DNA of 64,000 nucleotides from Crotophaga sulcirostris (Eukaryota > Chordata > Aves > Cuculiformes > Crotophagidae), in contig VYZB01000135.1 of NCBI GenBank assembly GCA_013397455.1, positions 750,867-814,866 on the forward strand. The letters are read 5' to 3'. The first letter of the stretch is position 1; the number at the start of each line of letters is the position of its first letter. The translations under genes were made by a program, and so were the position numbers. Below, one piece after another: positions 54,476 to 64,000 of this stretch. The notes below the pieces were generated by a model that did not search any database, was not told the origin of the DNA, and saw nothing but the letters and a program-made list of their open reading frames with translations.

Positions 54476-55139
54476 TCCAACCGAACTGGAAGCAGGCGAA
54501 CTATCCTCATGAGATTTTCAGCCAAAGCTTGCATATTCAGGACATATGGATAAGCATTAATTATCCATCCAACCCACCCAAGCTGTAACACCAAACTTTT
54601 TGAAACTGGATTTGTATCGTCTACAAACCAGTTTAAGTGGGAAAGCAGAAAGTATGCCACCGAACACAACTAACGAAAGCTTTTCTTTCAGGAGTGTTCT
54701 CACAAAGGTTGTGCAGTGAAATAGTTTGTCTCTTTTAAAGAAAGAAACTTTCAGCAAATGGTGGACTCAGGGCTGTAAAACCTGGAAAGTTGCATTCTTT
54801 AAATTGTTGAAATATTTTAGAAAACAAAGTCACTTTCTGAAGAATATTTTAGGCTTAGAGGATCATATAATTATTTGACTTTCAGTTTTGAAACTGGGGT
54901 TCAGCCTCCACTGTGACTTTGTGGCATTTCATCCAGCGTCTTTTTCTAGATATTGATTCTCATATTTATGTCCTGTTAGGCACCAGTGAGGACATGTTTG
55001 CAACAATTAGGGCATGCTGTGCATCTTGCAGAAATGAGTTTATTAATTTAAGTGTTTCAGGTGGAGTGAAGTGAGCTAACAGTTTGTTACATGTTTTGTG
55101 CACATACAACACATACAAATGTGTACAAATATCCATAAT

Positions 55140-55196
55140 TATGTGCATACACATATATATACATATACATATATGTGTATGTGTCTGTGTGTGTAT
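55140..55196 (+). repeat. TA/TG compound microsatellite
   Basis: Alternating ACATATATATACATATACATA then GTGTATGTGTCTGTGTGTG; the central part is an imperfect palindrome. In WNT7B intron 3. Confidence 0.75.
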
Positions 55197-55493
55197 GATG
55201 AATGGTGACCATCAAATCATCTCATTAGTTGTTCTACTGCCAAAGCATGTCAGCAAAAAACCCTTCCCAGTACCACAGCCCTGTGGCGTCAGTAACTGTG
55301 AGAACAAGCCATGACTTAGATGGAAATGTTGTCCTAAGTAATTGAATAATCTCTTCTGAAGAGGGTCTGAACTGTTTTCTTTTTTGTCCCCACACTCTTA
55401 TTGTTTCAAATGTAAAATAAGATGTTGTCATCTTCCAGGCATTCCAAAAATACAAGAAGAAAAACCCAATGACATTACGAAGGAATAAATATT

Positions 55494-55568
55494 GGGATAG
55501 TACCAGGCTGAGCTGCGGGCAGTCAGTGTGATGGGTGTGTTTCTGGAAGGGAAAGAAACAGGCCAGTT
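55494..55568 (-). repeat. Diverged direct repeat, copy B, with splice-site-like sequence
   Basis: Partner of 54401-54475, about 1.1 kb away. On the WNT7B strand: TTTCTTTCCCTTCCAG (AG at 55543-55544), then 39 nt (55504-55542), then GTACTA. Similarity to copy A ends shortly outside these limits. It lies within a longer open frame on the minus strand (55234-55578) that shows no known domain. Confidence 0.75.
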
Positions 55569-58500
55569 TTTTCTCCACATAACCACAGTCATTGTCTATC
55601 GTAAGTACCTAATTGATTGATAAACTGTTAGAAACATTTCCTTTCCTCTTTTGGTAAAAGCTGTGATCTGCTACCAATTTGTTGGCTTGTTCTTTCAGGT
55701 CCCCCCTTAAAAACAAACAAACAGAAAACCTCATTTTTATAATTGAGATTTCCCAAGAGAGCTCTTCATTGCTTTGGAGCTTTCAACAAAAAAGTTAAGA
55801 TTAATGGCATGCATTCCCAGATGTTACTCTTTCTAAGCTCATTTACCCCAGAATAAAGATACTTGTTTCTAAAAATACATGGTAGAAAGTTATCTCATAA
55901 AACAGCATCAAATCTTTCTTGGTTTTGTTGGCATTTATTTTTTTCATTACTCTACTAAAGTTTTGCCCACAGATCTCTCTGTAATCATTTAGATTTGTGA
56001 CAAGCGTTCTTTCAGTAACGTTTGCATTAGACTTACACTAGTCTTCCTTTGGGGGCTTGTTTTCATTTACCACACTTCCATTTTCCACCCAATGATATTA
56101 GCCATTTAAAAACTGAGGGTGAAACTAGCTACTTCACTTATTTACACAGCATGGCATTGTTTTGCCACAAAACATAGATCTTCCACCAGTACCTTGTCAC
56201 GTCACCAGGAACCACTAAGAATTTACTTCTTCCAAATGGCACTGATGGCAAGTTTATTATTTTGTCACTGGTGCTATGCATTACAAATTTACTAGAAACT
56301 TCACAAATTTGCCAGTAGCTTCAATGGTTCTTAGAAATGCAATGCAGAGAACCATGGGATGCAATGTGGGGCAATTAGGGGTTTCATTCTTTCCAGCATC
56401 ATCAGAAATTCCCTGAAAAGCCTAAATACTATCTGGTTTTCTGTCTGTACTTTATCAGAGTGTTGTATTGAGCATCTCACCCCTAGACTCAAGTTAGAGT
56501 CCCCAGAACTATTTCCCTGCATGTGTTTGCAAAGTTTGTGAGATTATTTATACAGCATACTGTTTCTTCCTCAAAGAGAAATTCCTCAGGACTGTATTTT
56601 TAACAACAGTGAAATACCAGCAGGCTGGCTTTTGAGAACATCTCTATGAGAGAAAAGCATTATAGTCACTGCTTTAGTTATAAATGCCTCTGACTCACAG
56701 GCATGTCTGGGACAAGTGCTGAGAGAGACTGAGGATGGCCAAAATTCCTGCCCTGGGGCATGGAACATTCCATGTGATGGTGTAAGTGAGCATCCAAATA
56801 GTTACTGGGCAAAATTGCTGGTCAGAGTCCTGGATAATGATCCTAGCAATGATCTTCTGGGCACCTGGTAGAGGTCTAGTGAGGTCATCAGAGGCCTTCC
56901 ACTGGATTCAGAACAAGTTGAAAATAACTGTAGGTGGGATTGGGAGCTCTTTGTATCCTTTTTTTCTTGTGTTTCTGTATTAGGAGGCTCTGGGATTTAA
57001 AGAGAAGACTAAAATGAAGATAGCAGATTTATTGGCTAAATATTGTTGTTCTTATCTAACTTTAAAAGCCAGTTCAGTATGAATTAAGCCAGAACTGAAT
57101 AAGAACTGTGACCCTTATCATTATAGACATAAATATGGGGCTTTTTTAATAGTGAAAGTGCTGTGAAACATAAGATCTTGGGAAATAGACCAACGTTCAT
57201 AGAATCAAGTTGTTGGCTTTTTTTCCCTTTACCAGTTTTGCTAAGATTGAACTCTAAGAAATATCTTAATGGTTAGCAGAATCTCTGTTGGAAGCTAGAA
57301 AACCATATATTTACTGTCTTGGCATTCCCACCCTAAGGATGAAAAGATTATTTGCAGAAGTCTGAAGCAACAGAGAATTAAAAAATAACCTGAGTTGCCT
57401 GTGGTCTCTGTCATACCTTTTATTCCAATTCATAACAAAGGAAAATTATCCTTTCTTTGGTCCTTAATAATAGCAGTAATCAACCAGGACTTTGAACTGT
57501 TTGCAGATTTTAGGACAAGTCTTATGCAGATCAGCAGGATAGTACTGACAGAGTCTTACTCAGAGAGCTATGAGCTTTTCCTAGTTGTGTTGTGAGATCT
57601 GGGGGGTGGGGAATGGAGGAAGATGGAGGTTCAGTGTTATGATTCAGCAAATGTCCAGACATAAATGCAGTATTTCTGACTTGAGAGTGAATAAGTACCT
57701 CGTGGAGTACGTCAGAATGATATCCACACGTAAGCAAAATTTCCTGGGTTTGGATTTTGTTTTAGGCTCAAAAACCAAGTTTACACAGGATTCCCAAAAC
57801 TGCCCAGTTTCAGGTAGATGTAGGTCAGATTTCAAGTTTGCCTGGATTCTCAGAAGGAGCTTCTGATTTCACATTGAAATTGCACAAAACTCTGTGGCTG
57901 CTCTCTCAAAGGTCCAATCCAGAAAAAAAAACCAAATGTATTCTTGCTTCCTGAGTTTTGTCCTCACATTGAGTTTCAGGCAGTCTCAAATTCAGAATGT
58001 CTGATTTACACAAATAGCAGATAGTCTCAGATTAACTAAAATCACAAAGTGTTATACACTGTACAACTTTGCATATTCGCTTAATGGGAATGTATGTCAT
58101 AACACTAACATTATTTCTAAACATGACTCCAAAAATATCTTTTACACAAGCATATTCCTCAGGATTTGATGGATTGTAGTTAAAAACAAAACTAAAATGC
58201 TACACTAAATCCTTTCAGTCACCCTTAGCTTTACAAAGTGATACAATTCATTAACGATTACAATAAAAATATATGAAAATAAATACTGAAAACTGACAAC
58301 AATAAAAAAGTGGGTAAACTCCAAAATAAGATTCATAAAAAAGTGTACTTTGAGGAAAAAAACCCCTATGTTGTCGGTATTTACAAGTCTTTTCATTCCT
58401 GTCTTGAAAACACAAAAGTGAGTGTTATCATTCGGTTTTTGCAAGACTATTTGCAAAAAAATGAGAAACGTTTTTAGAAATGTTGAAAGAAATGCATTTG

Positions 58501-58617
58501 CATGAATGCTGCTACCAGAAATATCTGTGAAAGCACACACTTCTTTGGTTTGCTTATATCCTCCTGCTTATGAAATTCTGATGAAAAGTAAAAATATAAT
58601 TTGCTTAATAAAAATCA

Positions 58618-58745
58618 GCAATGTGGTCTAGTGGTTACTGGTCTATATTTAGAACCGGGAGACCTGGAATCAGTGTCTGGCTCAGATACTGAGCTGCCTT
58701 CTGTCCTTGGGCAAGAGACTTCACTATTCTACATCTGTGCATCCG
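58618..58745 (+). mobile_element. MIR/tRNA-derived SINE remnant
   Basis: The plus strand begins with a tRNA-like A-box region (TGGTCTAGTGGTTA), continues through GGGAGACCTGGAATC and a core ending CTTGGGCAAGAGACTTCACT, the order found in MIR-type amniote SINEs. The 3' part fades near 58745. Diverged, as expected for an ancient family. It lies in WNT7B intron 3, antisense to the gene. Confidence 0.75.
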
Positions 58746-60313
58746 CTTTTGCTCTTTCATCCGTCTTTCGCATCCAGACTGTAACATGTTCAAAACAGGA
58801 CATGCATCAGTATCTCAGGGGGAGCAGCACAGTGTCCACTGCAGTGTGTTGCCAGTTTAATCAGAGATTGCAATATATCTAGCAATAATAAGTGCTCCAT
58901 TGCAAGTTTAAGATGTGTCTTCCATCTTATTTTGCATCCAAACGCAATGCGTGATGCCAAGGTAAAATATCCAGTCTAAGAAAAATGATCAGACCTGGAG
59001 CTGGTCTTCCAAGCTGCAATACAGTGGTATTAAGTGTTCTTACCCTCTAAATAGAACACATTTTGGAAAAAGAAAAAAGAAATTTAAAAAAAATAAAAAA
59101 ATATTGCCCTTCTTAAGGATGGTTTTCTGTCTTGGTCTTCAGTCAACTGTCTCCATCACATCTGGAGACCTCAGTATTGTGCATCAATCAAGTATCAATC
59201 CTGCCTCCACACTTGAGATTAGATCCCATAACTGGTCACTTTCACCGTTTTGAATTTATAGAATAATTTTATACCCATGAATAACTGCCTGTATACCACC
59301 TTCAGTTTCAGTGCACAGCCAGCTGCAATCCCAGGAGGTTTTTCTGTGTGGACTGGGTGTTAATACACATTCTCCAAAATACAGACAGTGAGCTAATTGT
59401 GCTGCTTCTGTCACCACCAATTCAACCATCCCTGCCCCTATCAGTAGCTAATACTTGGTGTAGGACAGAAAGTACGTAGTTTTGGAGAAAAATTCTGTCT
59501 AACTTTGAGGACCAGATGTGGAGGACTGGTATATTGGAGTCTCCTACAACACTGGGGGGTAGAAGCAGCATTTTTTTACCTAGGGGGAAACATCTTCAAG
59601 GGTATAGTAAAATCTCTCCTGAGGTAGGTATATATTATGCAGGAATCTCTTTTTTTTTACTTTTTAAAAGGCAAGCTTTGAGACCTATGAGGATTGTTAT
59701 TCAACAGACATAAATCAGCATAGGCCCATGATTTTTATTGTTTCCATTGCAAGTAACTCAGTCAGGATTGTAGACATGAAACTGCTTCTTCTTCCAAAGT
59801 GACACTTAAGCAGTTCTTTGTAGCCCAGCAGTAAGAAACTGACAATTCTGCATTTTCTATGAAGTGTGTATTTCATTAGAGCCATGGTCTAAGAAGTGTT
59901 TTGGTTTTGGATATAATAAATAGCAAGTGCTGTGGGAGTTTAGCAATGCAGAAACTCAATCCTGTCCCATCACAAGCCCAAATATCTCATTCTAGATTTT
60001 TACAAAGGAGAAGAAAAGCAAAGATTTATCACTATGCCAAACAGCTCCAGCAAAGTCCTATTTGTTATCAGTGGGACTGGAAAGAAGGCTTAAGAAGTAG
60101 ACATTTAGAGGAGCATCTATACTAAATGGTCAACTCTGAATGAAAAGAAACAGCATCAAAATATAATCATTAAATACCATCAGGTAATTTGGTGTGGGTG
60201 TGGGATAATAGCAGAGAAGGGTAAGGTCTCAGGGAACGCCTCCTACCACCAAGCCAACCTCCCCCCATCCTCCAGCACACACGTTTCCCCATCCCTCATC
60301 CTTTCTGGAATAC

Positions 60314-60585
60314 CTTTCTTCCAGCCTCATTGTTGTGCAAGTTCATCAGCCTCCGTGCATTCTTTTTGATTTCTCGGGCATCAACAAACCTCCGGGAGAA
60401 CTCAATGCCGTATCTGATATCCGCAGAGCAGCCTCCCCACTTCCAGCCCTCCTCCTGGTTGTAGTAGCCCTGTTTCTCTCGGTCACAGCCACAATTGCTG
60501 AGGTTGCCCTGGCTGCAGGCGGCCGTGACAGCGTGTGCAACCCCGGCAGCAGTAATGGCATAGGTGAACGCAGCTTCCCTGCTTC
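60314..60585 (-). CDS. WNT7B: WNT7B coding exon 3
   Basis: Internal exon of 272 nt on the minus strand: two bases of a split glycine codon followed by 90 codons ending ...EAGRK. The acceptor is clean (pyrimidine-rich tract then CACAG, AG at 60586-60587). The donor follows the lysine codon and reads GTATTC from 60313 downwards. The peptide starts [10 protein letters not shown], contains an N-L-S sequon, the [13 protein letters not shown] segment and the [15 protein letters not shown] helix of the Wnt N-terminal domain, and has four cysteines. It joins exon 4 in phase 0 at the conserved last intron position of Wnt genes. With exon 4 it covers about 250 of about 349 residues; the signal peptide and first ~100 residues lie beyond the right edge. 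Weight is on sequence recognition; no database check was possible. Confidence 0.96.
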
Positions 60586-63500
60586 CTGTGGAGAGAAGCC
60601 AAAAGCTGATGGGATGGCAGAAAGGCAGCACTTACTAAAGAAATCACACACATTATCTATAGCAGTGGTGTCAGGCAGGAATGTGAGGAGGACATTAATT
60701 CTTCTGGGTAATTCTCATTCTTACAGAATTACATACATATTTAAAATGCTTGGCTCAAGCAGGGCATATTACCCTGGCTAAGCACCAGCCACATAACAGT
60801 CCCATCTAACACCCTTGACCAGAGGGGAATTTAGCGGTGACTCTGAACAGTTGTGAGGAGAGGCAATATGATTTGTTTTTCACACTGTCTAGTCAGGTTT
60901 GCAAGGTGAACTTTATATCGTTTGAATAACGAGCAAGTCACTGGCAGCAATGCTCATTGGAAAACAATAGTTGTCTCTAACCATTGGCACTGCATGGAAA
61001 AAGAAAAGTGTTTGGTGTGTAAGAAATTCCAGACCCTTTCAAAAGTGTGAGAGGGCTAGGACGCAGACAGGAAATACTATTAATCCACCTTTATAAATGC
61101 TCCAGTAGCACTGATTAGTGATGTTGAGCATAAAGTATTGCAGGAAAGACCTGTAGAGACAAGAGCTGAGTAGCTTTTGGTTTCCTTCAAGGCAAAGTAG
61201 AGGCTACCCCCTTTCCTTTACTGACTTCTTTTGGGTATTACTTTTGCTGCAATGACCCCTTTCCACTCCCACTCTGACTCAGACCTCTGCTCTACCTTGG
61301 GTATTGAGCATAGAGGGTGTATGGAAGTATTGTGGCAGCATTATTTCCTCTCCAAAACAAGCAAAATACGGTCATGGAAGCACAGTATTATTTAGAAAAA
61401 AAAACGTTTTTTAGAAAAAAAGGTGGGTTTTCTTTCTATGCACCTAGTTGCGAAGGTTCCTCATTCCCAATTCCATGTTATAGCTTTTGATATTGAGTAT
61501 ATGAAGAGAGGCAAATAAATCCCTTCCTTTACTAGACACTGGTTGGCTGAGTTGGCTGTGGGATGCACATAAGCAAGGAGTTACAGAGACAGAACAACAG
61601 AACAGGATGCTACAGCCCATTCCTGCTCTCATGTGAGACCACACTCTGTCATTGACTTGATGTAGGGCTGGATCATGGCTCTTGGTGTTTTGGTGTTCAT
61701 ATTTATAATGTTTCCCTACAAGTTCCCTTCTCAGCGCTATCATCATTTTCCTCTGCATATTTATCTGGTGATAAACAGACTATCTTGTAATACTGTAGCC
61801 AAAGAATAACTGTAAAGAATTTGCAAAAAGTTGCTGAAATGCTTTAATGACCACCCACAGAGCTTTAACATCATTATTGGATTTGGGAAAGAAAAAAAAA
61901 AAAAGAACAAATTTTCCAGAGGAGAAAAAAACAAAAAGCTTAGAAGCTATTTTTAATTTTGTATTTTAAGACTCACAGATATCATAACTATTCTGGAATG
62001 ACCACGGCATGCTATGAGGGTTTTTATGCTTCATATTTCTTATTTTCATAGATAGCTTCCTGAAAGGTAAGAGCACTGCTGGGCACAAGAAAGATCCTAC
62101 TAGAAACAATCATAAAATGTTTTTTTGGCACCATGTACTTGTTTCTCCAAAGCAATAAAAAAGAAATTTAAGGTAAGAGAAAAATAAAAGGGTGCTGTGT
62201 TCTTCAAGTACCAAGAAGGTTAAACTGTCTTGTGTATTATTTTGAGCACATCACATAATAGAAGGACTGACTGCTTTCAGACACAAAAGTTTTTTGTTGG
62301 GTGTACTATGTGTGTAGTCTGGTTCAGTGGTTCCCAAACCGTGGTCTGCAGAACACTGGTGGTCCAGGAGGCCACTGTAAAGGGTTCACAGCTAATCCGC
62401 AGAGTCATATTAAACACTGTTTTTAATAGTGTTTTCAATTAAAAGTTTGATGATAATGATGCCTGGTGGTCCACAGAAATTCTGAGGGTTGATAGCAGTC
62501 CAAAAAAGTTTGGGAACCTCTGTTCTAGTTCCTAGTGTGTTCTCTAAAAACGCATATCGACATTCACTCCTCTGCTCTTCACCCGGCAGCTGAAGTCAAG
62601 GCTGAGAACCATGTTTTAAAAGGTATCCTGTCGACTCGCACAGTTTCTTTCTTCATCTCCTTTCAAAACAATCTGTTCTTAATCTATAAACTGAAAGACT
62701 GGGAATATGACATATAATAGAAATGACATATATAGATGCATTTTTCTTCCTCTTCAGGATGAGAGTAAATGAGTGCAAAATCAGACCCAGGAAAAAAATT
62801 TGAGTTCAAACACCTTGGAAACACATGTAGAAATGCTTATAAACAATCAGAAATATATTTCTGTCAGGGAACATAGTAGCTGTGAGGTACAGTTCAGTAG
62901 ATTTACTGAGAGATTAACCAGAAATGGGTTGCTTATGTTTTATGTTCAAGCTCAATGTACTCCACATGTATCCAGAGTACAAGATAAGGCATTTTGTTAT
63001 GGCCACTGTTTCTGTGACCTGTTCATGAATTTTCACATGGTGCTTCCTGCCTTTTGCTCTCCCTTATTCCCATTATAACCCTGATTACCTTCAGGAACAG
63101 AGGAGAATATCTTTTCTTCACCCGCCTGAGAGCTATAGCAGTGATGGGATTATCACAAGTCATGGGATAATGACAAATGGAAACCATATTGACTCTCAGA
63201 AGAGATTACGCTTCTGTTTCAATGCAGCTCTAAAATAAGGTCTTAGAAATAAGGTCTTACTTGAAAATCAGATTCCTTTTGCAAGTTACGTTGTCCTGCA
63301 AAAAAATTAAGGGTTTATTGTTTTAGGTTTTTTTAACTAGAGGGTGTTTCAAAACTTCCCTTGAACTTCAGCATAAGCATTAGCTCAGTAGATCTCTACA
63401 GTCCCAGGATCAGTAGAGTCTATCAGAAAATGCTGATGGGGGAGGGAGGGGAACTTCTGTGCTCAAATAATGTGTCTGCTATATACAAAGCTTTCCATTA

Positions 63501-64000
63501 CTATGTCATCACTTGGAGTCAGTTCTAAGCAAGTCTTTGTTAGACCGCTAAAAATATTTAAGTAATGATTGCTGTGATACCTGCATGGAGAACAATAATC
63601 TCACTTTGTGGAATTTTCTGAGATTTCAAAAATATTCTTGTTCTGCAAGGAAACAGAGACAAATCTTTCCAGAAATATTCATGAAATAGAGGAAGTTTAA
63701 AAATAGCAAGAGATTTGGGATGTGACCCAAATTTGAAGCTAGATTTTTCTTTTTCCAGTGAACATCCTGATTATCCAGCTATTTAGCACTATATATGCTC
63801 ACTATCTGTATCTCAGAAGAAAGATTATTTGACTTTTCAATGTTTTCTGTCATATACACCAGAATAATTCTGTCTAAATTTTATTTTGGTGGTAAAGACA
63901 CTTTTTCGTGTGACCCTTGGATTCATCCACTTCCCTCTTACAAATGCCTGCTTTGGTGTCAAAGAAGACAGTCATGATTTAATTCCAAAAACACAAAATG
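60586..64000 (-). other. WNT7B: WNT7B intron 2, partial
   Basis: Sequence upstream of exon 3 on the minus strand to the window edge. The exon 3 acceptor fixes the intron's 3' end with one base of a glycine codon owed by exon 2. I looked for the conserved exon 2 peptide in all minus frames and did not find it, so exon 2 lies further right. Contents: A-rich tracts at 61397-61425 and 61888-61932, a complete small hAT element at 62325-62522, and a 14-bp tandem duplication near 63233-63259. Nothing else is recognised. Confidence 0.8.
62325..62522. mobile_element. Non-autonomous hAT (Charlie-like) DNA transposon, complete
   Basis: 198-bp element with terminal inverted repeats CAGTGGTTCCCAAAC (left) and GTTTGGGAACCTCTG (right), matching at 14 of 15 positions and starting with the CAG...CTG ends typical of hAT elements. 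The flanking 8-mers GTCTGGTT and TTCTAGTT agree at 6 of 8 positions, consistent with an old 8-bp target-site duplication. It has no coding capacity. An internal inverted repeat (AAACACT...AGTGTTT, about 62412-62434) and a direct repeat CTGGTGGTCCA are also present. It sits in WNT7B intron 2. Confidence 0.82.

Larger units (their letters stand above)
48995..60313 (-). other. WNT7B: WNT7B intron 3
   Basis: 11.3-kb intron between the two coding exons, transcribed right to left. The donor GTATTC departs from GTRAGT at +5/+6. The acceptor end (ATGTCTGTACACATAG) has a poor pyrimidine tract. A plausible branch-point core (AGTAAC) lies about 25 nt upstream of it. G-runs occur 18-55 nt inside the donor. 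Contents: a GC-richer patch near 49820-50030 with no recognisable function, simple AT/TG repeats near 51517-51548 and 55140-55196, a duplicated ~75-bp segment (54401-54475, 55494-55568), an 11-bp-arm hairpin at 51473-51509, a MIR-like SINE at 58618-58745 and an A-rich tract near 59066-59103. I recognise no other exon with confidence. Confidence 0.9.

Noticed and set aside
55234..55578. 114-residue open frame on the minus strand in WNT7B intron 3
   Set aside because: No domain, no codon or composition signature of a gene. Its start overlaps repeat copy B. Kept only as context for the duplicated exon-like segment.
60335..60781. Plus-strand 148-residue frame over WNT7B exon 3
   Set aside because: Antisense shadow; the minus strand carries the conserved peptide with proper splice sites.
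60586..64000. Possible WNT7B exon 2
   Set aside because: No minus frame contains the conserved exon 2 peptide; the exon must be further right.

Overview
This window is vertebrate nuclear DNA, most likely from a bird. It is AT-leaning and almost entirely non-coding. Three recognisable LINE copies are CR1 elements, including one with the CR1 3' terminus and octamer tail typical of birds. The only gene I recognise has the exon layout of a conserved vertebrate signalling gene. The wording of the CR1 3' end resembles non-galliform birds more than chicken; that is an impression, not a measurement.

The gene is WNT7B, on the minus strand and cut by the right edge. Exon 3 (60314-60585) and the terminal coding exon 4 (48515-48994) are intact and in frame with each other. 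Together they encode about 250 of the roughly 349 residues of the family. They include the acylated-serine motif, the WNT7-type linker and the cysteine-rich C-terminal domain. Intron 3 is 11.3 kb. Exons 1 and 2 must lie beyond position 64000, because nothing resembling exon 2 is present up to the edge. The 3' UTR runs leftwards from 48514.

The left 47 kb is the 3' flank of WNT7B. I found no second gene there. It holds a short CR1 3' end (13118-13354), a MIR-like SINE remnant, and a nested block of old retroelements at 24205-28545. In that block two independent ORF2 fragments of CR1 flank the decayed pol region of a Ty3/Gypsy LTR retrotransposon, with reverse transcriptase, RNase H linker and integrase zinc-binding segments all on the minus strand. 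Gypsy remnants are uncommon in birds, so this is one of the better things to check.

Inside WNT7B intron 3 the most curious item is a diverged direct duplication of about 75 bp (54401-54475 and 55494-55568). On the WNT7B strand, both copies keep a good 3' splice-site-like sequence and a 39-nt candidate exon. Intron 2 carries a complete 198-bp non-autonomous hAT element with terminal inverted repeats and a degenerate 8-bp target duplication. Intron 3 has a weak donor and a weak acceptor, with G-runs just inside the donor.

I see no evidence of a novel multi-gene system. The most unusual signals are the duplicated exon-like segments and the Gypsy fossil.
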